The notes below the pieces were generated by a model. The model ran no database searches and was not told where the DNA came from. It worked only from the letters and a program-made list of their open reading frames with translations. Below are positions 8,701 to 18,100 of a DNA stretch of 64,000 nucleotides, in pieces. This stretch comes from Pseudomonas entomophila (lineage in GTDB: Bacteria; Pseudomonadota; Gammaproteobacteria; Pseudomonadales; Pseudomonadaceae), in assembly GCF_013523125.1 (NCBI RefSeq), contig NZ_JAAMQJ010000015.1, forward strand, positions 37,626 to 101,625, in the 5' to 3' direction. The first letter of the stretch is position 1, and each line of letters begins with the position of its first letter. The translations under genes and the position numbers were made by a program.

Positions 8701-10301
8701 CCGGCGAGGACATCAACCTGCGTCTGGCCGGCAAGGGCGGTTCGCTGGAGCAGCGTACCGAACAAAGCACGGCGCACCCCGCCACGTTCCAGGGCCACAA
8801 GGGCGTGCAGATTCAGCTGGGCAGCAACGGCCGCTACGAAGCCAGTGGCTTCGAGGGCGGCCAGGGCGGCGTGACGGTACGTAGCGAAGGGACGCTCGAG
8901 GTGGTGCAGGCCAACGATACCCAGAGCGAACGGATCGATCAGCTCAGCGGCAATGCCTGGGCCAAGGGGGGTAATCGTCCGACCCACATGGGCGCGGAAG
9001 CACGCGGCTACCTCGACCGGGTGCAGCAGCAGCGCGCCGACGCCCAAGCCCGGGTCGCCCAGGCCCAGGCGGACGGCGACGTGAGCTTCACCAGCGCTGG
9101 CGACCTGCGCCTGGAAGGCCTCCGTATCGGTACGCGCGAACGACCGGTGGCGAGCGTCGAGCTGAGCAGTGGCGGCGTGGCCACGATCGGCGCGGCGGTC
9201 GATACCCATGAGGCCAGCGGTTCGATGCTGGGCGGTGGCGGCGAAATGGCCTACAAGCAGGGTGCGACCACAGGCGGTGGCCTAGGTGGGCACCTGAGCA
9301 CTGGCCGCGTCGACGAACGCGATGCCACCGCGGTCGTGGCCGAGGTCCACGCGCGCGGCAAGGCCGCCGTCACTGGCCAGGCCCGCGACGATCAGGCGGT
9401 CCATCTGCGTGGCGTACACATGACGGCCGGTGAGATCGCCCTTCAGGCGCCCAATGGCGGCCTTTGGGTAGAAGCCGGTGACAGCCGCGAGCACCGCGAC
9501 AACCTCGAGGTCACCGGCGGCGCCGGCCTGGCCATGAGCAAGGCCGCGACACCGGACGCCGAGACCCGCGGGCTGCACGGTCGCGTCCAGGTCGAACTGG
9601 ACAAGCGTGACAACCAGGTCCAGGTCGACAGCCAGCTGCGTGCCGATCGCCTCACCCTGCTCAGCCAGGGCGATACCCGCCTGGAGGGCGTACAGGTACA
9701 GGCCGGGCAGATTGCAGGTGAGGTCGGCGGCGACTTGCACGTGGCCAGCCGCAAGGACAGCGTCGACACCCTGTCGATCAAGGCCGATGCACGCCTGAGC
9801 CACGAGAAGAACCCGCAGGGCTACAACAATGCGGTCGCCGCCGTGACAGGGCCTGCCAGCGACAAGGTCATGGACAAGGTCGGCCCGGCCTTGAGCAAGG
9901 TCGAACCCGGCTTCTCGCCCACGCTCAAGGTCGAGGTGTCGCACCAGCAGCGTGACACGGTCGCTCGACAGACCTCGCTCAACGGTCAGAACGGCATCGA
10001 CCTGAACGTGGGGGGTGACACCACCTTGATCGGCGCGCGCCTGCAATCGGTCAATGGCGCCGTCGACCTGCGTACCGCTTCGCTGTCCAAAGAGGGCCTC
10101 AGCGGGCACGACTATCGTCGGGACGTTGGCCTGGATGCCTCGAACGCCCCCGTGGACCTGGGCACGGCCATCGTTCAGGCCAGCCAGGGCGTAGGGGCGG
10201 CCGCGGGCGAGAATGCCCTCGACCTTGGGCTGTTGCGTACCAGCGGGCACAGCACCCCAGTGCAGTGGACCTCCACGGTCCAGGGCAAGGGCGATCGCTG
10301 A
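5763..10301 (+). CDS. TpsA filamentous haemagglutinin-like exoprotein, no recognisable C-terminal toxin
   Basis: 1512-residue secreted adhesin-type protein. Signal peptide to about residue 32 (WAIFLAVLGSGPALAA), then the TPS secretion domain (about 33-280) with the diagnostic NPNG at 141-144 and FINTTRAGFLVGTP. The rest is a beta-helix of haemagglutinin repeats (DLTLGSTLDS, DLRLEGLRIG and similar) ending in LDLGLLRTSGHSTPVQWTS. No cysteine occurs in the whole protein, typical of TpsA passengers. No VENN motif, pretoxin region or nuclease/deaminase-like end is visible, and no small immunity ORF follows. A GAGAG-type ribosome site precedes the ATG. It is likely an adhesin or biofilm factor, or a CdiA-like protein that has lost its toxic tip. 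Confidence 0.9.
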   Translation: MKQHAHTSPRRPDTLRWAIFLAVLGSGPALAAAPLQATPGPGGTPLINDAHGVPVIDIVAPTANGLSHNQFLEYNVGTSGLVLNNALEAGSSQLAGALAANPQFQGQAASTILNEVVSRNASLIEGRQEIFGRPADYVLANPNGITVNGGQFINTTRAGFLVGTPILEDGRIRYLDTLGAEGSLTVLKEGAANREGALALIAPRIEALGGLQAQADLDVIAGRNRVDGVDGSLAPHASAPSTELDATLFGAMRAGRVRIVSTTEGAGVRMARTDIQAQDGISVRSAGGLQIEGRQKEQGQLLTERGDLVLEATRDLYLRDVKARAEHIDLSAGGTLTLDAKMRQDIERQREHWKNKAWFVTYETYDSNTTTTERTHRGTELLAQGNVRLKSGGDLALRSARVEAGGEVSADSAGNLTLGSTLDSQRLEQRIQHRKHLWRGDTETDRYQESGNPTTLVGQRVSLTAQDALSVTGSQVTSRGDMHIAARQVTVDGQKVRQSDTGHAYRGDLVSGTFFGGRGSEDAQGERTLGSTIQADGTLEVTADQVRIQGSRVRSRGDALLYSRQGALSVEAAVDTQRQQRQQKDSQVFGLLGTRTQNREERQDVLVSDVSSDTNLRLASAADLQVRGARLDARQRLELSAKGDLDITPERQRHEQQDDTQHRGFTASAGQTRGAQDGKPGSKQYAANVGYDVDDTTTLTRAITHTGSALKGAEIVLDSARDVRLDNATLTTDSGAVTLKGQKVTLAASHDERSTETTVTRTGGGLTVGAGIDRVNSAFEGHRRQQVDQVRDTTVARTTIASAGDLTIETPHLINQAADLSAGKQVRAVATTVDNQAVSDTHEHTQRQNDWQGTLGASLEYRDLTRPIERLVTGEEAARFQQAGPEDAMAPPSVGADVTAGHLGRDVREHSTQAQVARYTGGTVTVEADTLLDEGTAYKAGDGQLDLAAQHHLARAAQDTASRQVSELTVEGDGRVDSSTGEDINLRLAGKGGSLEQRTEQSTAHPATFQGHKGVQIQLGSNGRYEASGFEGGQGGVTVRSEGTLEVVQANDTQSERIDQLSGNAWAKGGNRPTHMGAEARGYLDRVQQQRADAQARVAQAQADGDVSFTSAGDLRLEGLRIGTRERPVASVELSSGGVATIGAAVDTHEASGSMLGGGGEMAYKQGATTGGGLGGHLSTGRVDERDATAVVAEVHARGKAAVTGQARDDQAVHLRGVHMTAGEIALQAPNGGLWVEAGDSREHRDNLEVTGGAGLAMSKAATPDAETRGLHGRVQVELDKRDNQVQVDSQLRADRLTLLSQGDTRLEGVQVQAGQIAGEVGGDLHVASRKDSVDTLSIKADARLSHEKNPQGYNNAVAAVTGPASDKVMDKVGPALSKVEPGFSPTLKVEVSHQQRDTVARQTSLNGQNGIDLNVGGDTTLIGARLQSVNGAVDLRTASLSKEGLSGHDYRRDVGLDASNAPVDLGTAIVQASQGVGAAAGENALDLGLLRTSGHSTPVQWTSTVQGKGDR

Positions 10302-10357
10302 CACGCACACCTGAACCCAGACCGGCCGGGCACTCGCGGCCTGCCTGGTCCGATACG

Positions 10358-10383
10358 CCTGCCCTGGTACACAGGGCAGGTTT
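10358..10383 (+). terminator. Probable intrinsic terminator after tpsA
   Basis: Perfect 9-bp GC-rich stem (CCTGCCCTG / CAGGGCAGG) with a 5-base loop, followed directly by TTT. It lies 57 bp after the tpsA stop and before the PhoX gene. The T-run is short, so termination efficiency is uncertain. Confidence 0.55.
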
Positions 10384-10497
10384 CGCTCAAGCGCAGCCTG
10401 GCCCCGTGCAGGCGCGTTCATCTTTCTGCAAAACAACCGTCACACTGACGCACTACAGTCGCCGTTCGTTTCCCTTACGACCCGCAAGGACTTCCCG

Positions 10498-12543
10498 ATG
10501 AGTCGAGCTTCTGGCGACAACCTGAACCGCAACCCGAGCGATCATGCGTCGATGGCCCACGTGATGGACGTCTACCTCAGTCGTCGTACGGTGCTTCGAG
10601 GAGGCCTGGGGGCTGCCGTCACCCTGATGCTCGGCACCGGCCTGGCCAGTTGGCTGGACGACGCGCAGGCCACCTCGCTCACGCCGCCAGGTGAGCCCGC
10701 GTCCTTGCCGCTCGCCTTGGGGTTCCAGTCGATCCCCGGCTCGCGCACCGATGCCTGTACCGTCGCGGCCGGCTACAGCGCCTACGTGCTTGCGCCCTGG
10801 GGCACGCCGCTCAACGACCGGGCCCGCCCTTGGCAAGCCGACGGCAGCAACAGCGCCGCCGATCAGGCCAATGCCATGGGCATGCACCATGACGGCATGC
10901 ATTTCTTCCCGCTCGACGGTCGCTCCGATGCCGGGCTGCTGGCGATCAACTTCGAATACATCGACGCCCAGGCCCTGCACCCGGCGGGCCCGACCCAGGA
11001 TGCCCAAGGCAGGCGCCCGGCCGAGGAAGTGCGCAAGGAGATCAACGCTCATGGCGCCGGTGTGGTACGCCTGGACAAGATCAACGGGCGCTGGCAGGTG
11101 GTCGAGAACGATCCGCTGAATCGACGCTTCACCACGGCCACGCCGATGGTCATCGCCGGCCCCCTGCGCGGTTCGGCGCACGTCCGGACACGCTTCTCGC
11201 CCGACGGCACCCAGGCCCGCGGCACCAACAACAATTGCGGCAATGGCTACACCCCCTGGGGAACGTACCTCACCTGCGAAGAGAACTGGCCAGGCATCTT
11301 CGTCAACAAGGCTCCCTTGCCGGATGACCAGCGGCGCCTGGGCATCGGCACCGCCAGCGGCCAGCACCGATGGGAAACCGCTGCGGGCGACCCCAGCGAA
11401 GTGGACGACGAGTTCGGCCGGTTCGACGTGACACCGCGCGGCGACAGCCCCACCGACGACTACCGCAACGAAGCCAGCACCTATGGCTACATCGTCGAGA
11501 TCGACCCGTTCGATGCCCAGGCGCCCGCCACCAAGCGCACGGCGCTGGGCCGCTTCCGCCACGAAGGCTGCTGCCCGGGCCTGCCGATCGCCGGCAAGCC
11601 GCTGGTCTGGTACATGGGCGACGATTCCAACAACGAGTACCTGTACAAATTCGTGTCCGCGGCCGCCTGGGACCCTGCTGACGCCTCACCCGCCGATCGC
11701 CTGGCCACCGGCGCCAAATACCTGGACAACGGCACGCTCTACGTCGCGCGCTTCGATGCCGACGGCAGCGGCGTCTGGTTGCCACTGGCCACGGAGACGG
11801 TCATCCCGTCCGGCGCGACCCTGGGTACCCTGTACGGCGACCTGGCCGGGATCCTGCTGCACACCCGGGGCGCGGCCGACGCGCTGGGCGCCACGCCGAT
11901 GGACCGGCCGGAATGGACGGCGGTCAACCCGCTCAATGGCGACGTCTACCTGACCTTGACCAACAACAGCGTGCGCACCCCTGCCAACGTCGACGCGGCC
12001 AACCCGCGCGGTCCCAACCGCCATGGCCACATCATCCGCTGGCACGATGGTGACGATCCGGCGCGCTTCACCTGGGACATCTTCGTGTTCGGGGCCAATG
12101 CCAGCGGCGGCCCGGACCTCAATCGCTCGGGCCTCACCGAACTCAACCAGTTCGCCAGCCCGGACGGGATGCGCTTCGATGGCCGCGGGATCCTCTGGTT
12201 CGAGACGGACAATGGCGAGACCTCGGTGACCGAGTACACCAACGATCAGTTGCTGGCGGTCATTCCCACGCAACTGGTGGATGCCAGTGGCAAGCAAGTG
12301 CCGGTCGATGCACGCAACCAGGTCGATCTGCGCCGGTTCTTCGTCGGCCCCAACGGCTGCGAAGTCACGGGCCTGGCGTTCACGCCGGACCACACCACAC
12401 TGTTCCTCAACATCCAGCATCCGGACAATTGGCCTTTCACCGATGATGCGACCCAGGCCGTGCCGGCCTCCCGGCGTGTACGGCCTCGCTCGGCGACCGT
12501 GGTGATCCAGCGCCACGACGGTGGCCCGATCGGCGTGGCCTGA
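10498..12543 (+). CDS. PhoX family phosphatase (DUF839), TAT-exported
   Basis: 681-residue PhoX-type phosphatase; PhoX enzymes use Ca2+ and Fe3+ to hydrolyse phosphomonoesters in the periplasm. A twin-arginine signal is visible: SRRTVLRGG at residues 28-36, followed by a hydrophobic run to DDAQA near residue 57. The body contains the family segments NNNCGNGYTPWGTYLTCEENWPG, GRFRHEGC, YMGDDSNNEYLYKFVS, and NGCEVTGLAFTPDHTTLF with FLNIQHPDNWP. Residues in GYTPWGTYLTCEEN and RHEG carry metal ligands in the family. The gene stands alone between a terminator-like hairpin and another hairpin. I see no convincing Pho box upstream. The substrate range is not determinable. Confidence 0.9.
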   Translation: MSRASGDNLNRNPSDHASMAHVMDVYLSRRTVLRGGLGAAVTLMLGTGLASWLDDAQATSLTPPGEPASLPLALGFQSIPGSRTDACTVAAGYSAYVLAPWGTPLNDRARPWQADGSNSAADQANAMGMHHDGMHFFPLDGRSDAGLLAINFEYIDAQALHPAGPTQDAQGRRPAEEVRKEINAHGAGVVRLDKINGRWQVVENDPLNRRFTTATPMVIAGPLRGSAHVRTRFSPDGTQARGTNNNCGNGYTPWGTYLTCEENWPGIFVNKAPLPDDQRRLGIGTASGQHRWETAAGDPSEVDDEFGRFDVTPRGDSPTDDYRNEASTYGYIVEIDPFDAQAPATKRTALGRFRHEGCCPGLPIAGKPLVWYMGDDSNNEYLYKFVSAAAWDPADASPADRLATGAKYLDNGTLYVARFDADGSGVWLPLATETVIPSGATLGTLYGDLAGILLHTRGAADALGATPMDRPEWTAVNPLNGDVYLTLTNNSVRTPANVDAANPRGPNRHGHIIRWHDGDDPARFTWDIFVFGANASGGPDLNRSGLTELNQFASPDGMRFDGRGILWFETDNGETSVTEYTNDQLLAVIPTQLVDASGKQVPVDARNQVDLRRFFVGPNGCEVTGLAFTPDHTTLFLNIQHPDNWPFTDDATQAVPASRRVRPRSATVVIQRHDGGPIGVA

Positions 12544-12559
12544 AGGCGATGCGCCGTCT

Positions 12560-12587
12560 GTCGGTGGTGACCTCTGTCGCCACCGAC
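12560..12587. other. Hairpin after the PhoX gene
   Basis: 12-bp inverted repeat with one T-G wobble (arms 12560-12571 and 12576-12587, loop CTCT), starting 17 bp after the PhoX stop codon. There is no T-run, so it may act as a 3'-end stabiliser or a non-canonical terminator. Confidence 0.45.
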
Positions 12588-12704
12588 TGCCGCATGGCCG
12601 CTCTCGAACGCGCCGTTACATGGCAGCAGCAGGTAATGCTCCCGGATTAAACCCTACCCGTTCAATCGGCATGCTGGACGCCCGATCATTGCAGAGAAGG
12701 CGCC

Positions 12705-14822
12705 ATGACCTCTTCATCCTCCACTCCCTCTTTCACCAGCCGCCTGCCGCTCGACCTGCTCAAGCAGATGGCCGAGCGCGTCGACGAACAATCTTTCGTG
12801 CTGTTGCTCAGGCCCTTGATAGGGCGCAATTGCCTGTTGAAGGACTTCCTGGCGTTCAGGCGTGCCCTTCTTCAGGACACGCTCGCCGCGCCGGTCTACA
12901 CCCTCGTGCCCAGCCTGTCAGGCGCAACGGCCTATAACGCCGCCACCCAGAGCATCGATGTCAGCCAGGCGATCATCGACGACGCGCTGCAGACGCCGGA
13001 AGCGAGCTTCAGCCTGATGACCAGCCTGCTCGAATCCTTTGCGTTCTATGTCGCCAGTGAAGTGTTGCCACGGGCGGACGCACTCGCGCAAGACGACGCG
13101 CCCTCTCCCATCGGCCCCATGTCCCCTGAGACACCGGTCGCCCTCACCAAGACGCTCTTGTTCTATGCCGAGCCGATCCAGCCTGGCGCCGCCTTCGCGA
13201 CTTACCAGCGCGAGGCCGATGCCCCTCCCGTCAGCATCGTACTGGGCACACTCGAGCCGTCTCGAACCTCACGTCGCCGCACCAAGCGTTTCGCGGCAGG
13301 CTATGGCGAGGCCCATGTACCTGGGTCGTTCGGCCATGGCTCCATAACACAGTCCTTGCGCGAGGTAGGCTTCAGCGACGAACAGTGCCAAGCCATCTAC
13401 TTCGGCAACTGGCTGCGCGACCATTCGCAACTGGTGGACCCCAAACTCGTCCGTCCGGTCGATGAATCCACCGTCGACCCTGATGTGCTCAAGCAGGTCG
13501 GGACGGCCTACGTCCGATTTTCCCGCGAACGCCTCGCAACGATCGTCGACCTGCTGGCCCTGAGGGCGTTCGCCAGTCTGCAGAACACACCTGAAGGCCG
13601 TAAAGCCTACAAAGTGACCCCTGCCATGCTGGGGGTGTACTTGCACCACGAACACATCGACAACCCACTGGAACTCGATCCGAACGCGTCCGATCCTCGG
13701 CAGATCGACCCTGACTTCGTACCCCCGGCCTCTCCAGGCGACGTACGACTCGGCCTTCTGCCCAAGCGCTCGATCAAGCGCTACATTCGCCGGTCCATCG
13801 CCTATGTACAGGCCAAACTGAGGGCTGCCCAGCGAGAAGGTGCGACACTGACCGGTATGCGTTACCTGGGCGAGGCGTTGCATGTCCTGGAGGACTATTT
13901 CGCCCACTCGAACTTCGTCGAGCTGTGTCTCAAGCATGTGGGTCACGACGACGTACTGGTCTGGACGACAGCGGTCGAGAAGAAGCACCCGAAGGGACAC
14001 GCCTTTCCCGTCGTGACGGGCATGTTCGGCCAGCTCGACATGATCGGCAGCCTGATCGACCCCTTGGCTAGCCATTTCTTCCCCACCGACCTCGACGAGT
14101 CGCAAAGTCAGGAAGAACAAGAGGTCTTCGACCAGATCGTGCTGACGATCTTGGAGGAAGAGAACATGCCCTGGCTGATCCAGCTGTACGGGCTGTACGT
14201 CAAGGCTCGCCGAGAGCTGGCCAACAATTATTACTACAAAATCTATAACGCGACCGTCAGCACCTTGCAACACCATTTCAAGCCGCTGAACTATGCCGGC
14301 AATTTCATCATGAAGCCCCTGATGAAATGGGCGGGTGATCATGTCGCCACCTTGCAGGTCCTTCAGCACGAAGACCCCAACCAGGAGGCGAGCGCGCCTT
14401 TGACGCACTCGCAGCTGTCCAAGGACCACGACACCCATCCGTTCCATACGCTGGCCATACAGCTGGCCATGATCGCGGTGCAGCGGGTCGGCCAGGCGAT
14501 GCGGGATCACTGGTCAGGCAAGGTCGAGGGGGCGGACGACCCCGTCGACATTGCCAAAGGTTTCATGGCGCACCCCTGGAGCGACCTCTGGTGGGAGGAG
14601 ACGGTCGTTCAATGGGCGAAGGAAAACCCGGAGAAGGTCAAGCAAGGCACGTCCATCGAGACGTTACGGGTCTTGCACGCCCGTGAGCTGGATGCCTTGA
14701 GCGAGCGTATCGTGAACATGCTCCAGAAGAACAACGAATACATTCAGGAAGTCGAAGAGCTGACCGGGGTCAGCTGGATCCAGGTCACCTTGGCACCGGA
14801 GGCCATCTCCATACCCTTCTGA
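12705..14822 (+). CDS. HET-C domain-containing protein
   Basis: 705-residue soluble protein without signal peptide. The central part (about 200-460) matches the HET-C family, first known from the fungal heterokaryon-incompatibility protein: FGHGSITQSLREVG at 209-222, FGNWLRDHSQLVDP at 233-246, LHHEHIDNP at 313-321 and LGEALHVLEDYFAHSNFVEL at 388-407, the last resembling a zinc-dependent phospholipase C-type helix with His/Asp/His ligands. The N-terminal ~200 residues and the C-terminal ~240 (helical, Leu/Glu-rich) have no domain I recognise. A GAGAAGG ribosome site supports the start. Role unknown; bacterial HET-C proteins have been suggested to act on membranes or in self/non-self conflict. 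The immediate neighbours give no functional link. Confidence 0.8.
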   Translation: MTSSSSTPSFTSRLPLDLLKQMAERVDEQSFVLLLRPLIGRNCLLKDFLAFRRALLQDTLAAPVYTLVPSLSGATAYNAATQSIDVSQAIIDDALQTPEASFSLMTSLLESFAFYVASEVLPRADALAQDDAPSPIGPMSPETPVALTKTLLFYAEPIQPGAAFATYQREADAPPVSIVLGTLEPSRTSRRRTKRFAAGYGEAHVPGSFGHGSITQSLREVGFSDEQCQAIYFGNWLRDHSQLVDPKLVRPVDESTVDPDVLKQVGTAYVRFSRERLATIVDLLALRAFASLQNTPEGRKAYKVTPAMLGVYLHHEHIDNPLELDPNASDPRQIDPDFVPPASPGDVRLGLLPKRSIKRYIRRSIAYVQAKLRAAQREGATLTGMRYLGEALHVLEDYFAHSNFVELCLKHVGHDDVLVWTTAVEKKHPKGHAFPVVTGMFGQLDMIGSLIDPLASHFFPTDLDESQSQEEQEVFDQIVLTILEEENMPWLIQLYGLYVKARRELANNYYYKIYNATVSTLQHHFKPLNYAGNFIMKPLMKWAGDHVATLQVLQHEDPNQEASAPLTHSQLSKDHDTHPFHTLAIQLAMIAVQRVGQAMRDHWSGKVEGADDPVDIAKGFMAHPWSDLWWEETVVQWAKENPEKVKQGTSIETLRVLHARELDALSERIVNMLQKNNEYIQEVEELTGVSWIQVTLAPEAISIPF

Positions 14823-14864
14823 TCCCGCTGGCACGTGCCGTGCCGGAGGTCAGAAGGACATGCG

Positions 14865-15176
14865 TCAGAGATCGGCCAGCGGCCAGGCTTCATACGCTGG
14901 CGTTTCATAGGGATGGCTCTGCTTGAGCGCGCCGACGACCTGAGCGATCAGCTCGTCGGCCACGACCAGCTCGACTTTCCATTCCGCCAGACGCTCGACC
15001 TCGCCAACCCGCCCGGTGAACGGCCGACTGCCGTCCAGCGGGCGAAACTGCCCTTGGCCGAGCGTCTGCCAGGCACACTGGTCGTAGTCGCCGATGCGTC
15101 CGCCACCGGCGGCGAACACAGCGGCCTTGACCACGTCCAGGTGGCTGGACGGGACGAAGAAGGCGAGCTTGTACAC
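14865..15176 (-). CDS. NIF3/YqfO-like protein
   Basis: 103 residues, starting at a GTG: VYKLAFFVPSSHLDVVKAAVF. It is followed by GGGRIGDYDQCAWQTLGQGQFRP and ends in SHPYETPAYEAWPL, the signature of the small YqfO/NIF3-C-terminal-like (CutA-fold) family of unknown function. The GTG start sits two bases after the purL stop codon, which suggests translational coupling and co-transcription with purL. The upstream in-frame ATG would extend back into purL and is unlikely. Confidence 0.85.
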   Translation of the reverse strand: MYKLAFFVPSSHLDVVKAAVFAAGGGRIGDYDQCAWQTLGQGQFRPLDGSRPFTGRVGEVERLAEWKVELVVADELIAQVVGALKQSHPYETPAYEAWPLADL

Positions 15177-15178
15177 GC

Positions 15179-18100
15179 TCAGTCCACCCAAACCCGCGCA
15201 TTGCGGAACATGCGCATCAGCGCACCGTCTTCCTGCCAGTCGTCCGGGCACCAGGAGTTCTGCACGGCACGGAACACACGTTCCGGGTGCGGCATCATGA
15301 TGGTGACACGGCCGTCACGGTTGGTCAGGCCGGTGATCCCGCGCGGCGAACCGTTCGGATTGGCCGGGTAGGCTTCGGTCACGCGACCATGGTTGTCGAC
15401 GTAGCGCAGCGCCACGCAACCCGATGCATCGGCGTCGATCAGCGCCTGTTCGCTGGCGAACTCGGCATGGCCCTCGCCGTGGGCGATGGCGATCGGCATG
15501 CGTGAACCGGCCATGCCCTCGAGGAAGATCGAGTTGGATTTCTGCACCTCGACCATGGCCACGCGCGCCTCGAACTGCTCCGAGCGGTTACGCACGAAGT
15601 GCGGCCAATGCTCGGTGCCCGGGATCAGCTCGTGCAGGTTGGACATCATCTGGCAACCGTTGCACACGCCCAGAGCAAAGCTGTCGCTGCGCTCGAAGAA
15701 GCCTTGGAAGGCATCCCGGGCCCGACGGTTGAACAGCGCCGACTTGGCCCAGCCCTCACCGGCACCGAGCACGTCGCCGTAGGAGAAGCCGCCGCAGGCG
15801 ACCAGGCCCTTGAAGTCGGCGAAGTCGACACGGCCAGCGAGGATATCGCTCATGTGCACGTCGATCGCAGCGAAGCCCGCTCGGTCGAAGGCCGCGGCCA
15901 TCTCGACCTGACCGTTGACGCCTTGCTCGCGCAGGATCGCTACCTGAGGTCGAACGCCGGTCTTGATGTACGGGGCGGCGATGTCTTCGTTGACGTCGAA
16001 GCCCAGCTTGGCGTCCAGGCCGGGGTTGTTCTCTTCGAGCAGCGCCTCGTACTCCTGGTCGGCGCAGTCGGCGTTGTCACGCAGGCGCTGGATCTGGTAG
16101 CTGGTCTCGGCCCACTGGCGCTGCAACAGACGGCGCTGATCGTCGAACAGCACCTCACCGTTGAGGCTGATGGACACTTCGCCGTTGTTGATCGGTTTGC
16201 CGATCACCGCGACGCAGTCGCCCAGGCCCGCGACGCTGAACTGGGTCAACACGTCAGGGGTGGCGTCCTGGCGCACCTGGATGACGGCGCCCAGCTCTTC
16301 GTTGAACAGAATGCCCGGCACTTCGCTGCGGCTGTCGGTCAACGGGTCGAGATGCAGGTCCAGGCCGCAATGGCCGGCGAAGGCCATTTCCAGCACGGTG
16401 GTCACCAGGCCGCCGTCGGAACGGTCGTGGTAGGCCAACAGGTGGCCGTCGGCGTTGAGGCCTTGGATCACGGCGAAGAAGGCCTTGAGGTCTTCGGCAT
16501 CGTCGACGTCCGGCGCCTGAGCACCGAGCTTGCCGTAGGTCTGGGCGAGAATGGACGCGCCCATGCGGTCCTTGCCACGGCCCAGGTCGATCAGGATCAG
16601 GTCGGTCTCGCCCTTGTCCATGCGCAGGCGCGGGGTCAGGGTGCCACGGATGTCCACCACCGGGGCGAAGCCGCTGACGATCAGCGACATCGGCGCGGTG
16701 ACGCTCTTCTCGGCGCCCTCCTCGCTCCAGCGGGTCTTCATCGACATGGAGTCCTTGCCCACCGGAATGGTCAGGCCCAGCTCAGGACACAGCTCCATAC
16801 CGACGGCCTTGACCGTGTCGTACAGGCGCGCGTCTTCGCCGGGGTGGCCAGCGGCCGACATCCAGTTGGCCGACAGCTTGATGTCGGACAGCTTCCCGAT
16901 GCGCGCGCCGGCCAGGTTGGTCAGCACCTCGCCGATCGCCATGCGCCCGGAGGCCGGTGCATCCAGCAGGGCCAGCGGTGTGCGCTCGCCCATGGCCATG
17001 GCTTCGCCGGTGTAGACGTCGAAGCTGGTGGCGGTGACGGCGCAGTCGGCGACCGGGACCTGCCACGGGCCGACCATCTGGTCGCGGGCGACCAGACCGG
17101 TGATGGAACGGTCGCCGATGGTGATCAGGAAGCTTTTGCTGGCCACGGCCGGGTGACGCAATACGCGCTCCACGGCTTCGTCCAGGTCCAGCGCGCTCGG
17201 GTCGAAGTCATCGCCCAGCTCGGCTTCGCGGGCGACCGAGCGGTGCATGCGCGGCGGCTTGCCCAGCAGCACGTCCAGCGGCATGTCCACCGGGGTGTTG
17301 TCGAAGTGGCTGTCGGTGACGGTCAGGTGCGGCTCTTCGGTGGCTTCGCCGACCACTGCGAACGGGCAGCGCTCGCGCTCGCAGATGGCCTTGAAGCGTT
17401 CGAAGTCGTCAGCGCCAACGGCCAGCACGTAGCGCTCCTGGGATTCGTTGCTCCAGATCTCGTGCGGGGCCATGCCCGGCTCGTCGTTGGGCACGTTGCG
17501 CAGCTCGAAACGACCACCGCGGCCACCATCGTTGACCAGCTCGGGGAAGGCGTTGGAGATGCCACCGGCGCCCACGTCGTGGATGAAGGCGATGGGGTTC
17601 TGCTCGCCCAGCTGCCAGCAGCGGTCGATGACCTCCTGGCAACGGCGCTCCATCTCCGGGTTCTCGCGCTGGACCGAGGCGAAGTCCAGGTCCGCGGAGC
17701 TGGCGCCGGTGTCGACCGACGAGGCCGCGCCGCCGCCCAGGCCGATCAGCATGGCCGGGCCGCCGAGCACGATCAGCTTGGCGCCGACGGTGATCTCGCC
17801 CTTCTGCACATGGTCTTCGCGGATGTTGCCCAGGCCGCCCGCGAGCATGATCGGCTTGTGATAGCCGCGCACTTCTTCGCCATGGGGGGTCTGGATCGAC
17901 TGCTCGAAGGTGCGGAAATAGCCGGTCAGCGCCGGACGCCCGAACTCGTTGTTGAACGCCGCGCCGCCGAGCGGGCCGTCGATCATGATGTCGAGGGCGT
18001 CGACGATGCGCTCGGGCTTGCCGTAGGCCTGCTCCCAGGGTTGCTCGAAGCCGGGGATGCGCAGGTTCGACACGGTGAAACCGGTCAGGCCTGCCTTGGG

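Noticed and set aside
7614..9209. 531-residue minus-strand ORF inside tpsA
   Set aside because: Shadow frame opposite a repeat-rich coding region; no start context and no domain.
10430..10470. Possible Pho box upstream of the PhoX gene (CGTCACACTGACG)
   Set aside because: Only a short 5-bp palindrome; spacing and sequence do not match the CTGTCAT-N4-CTGTCAT consensus.
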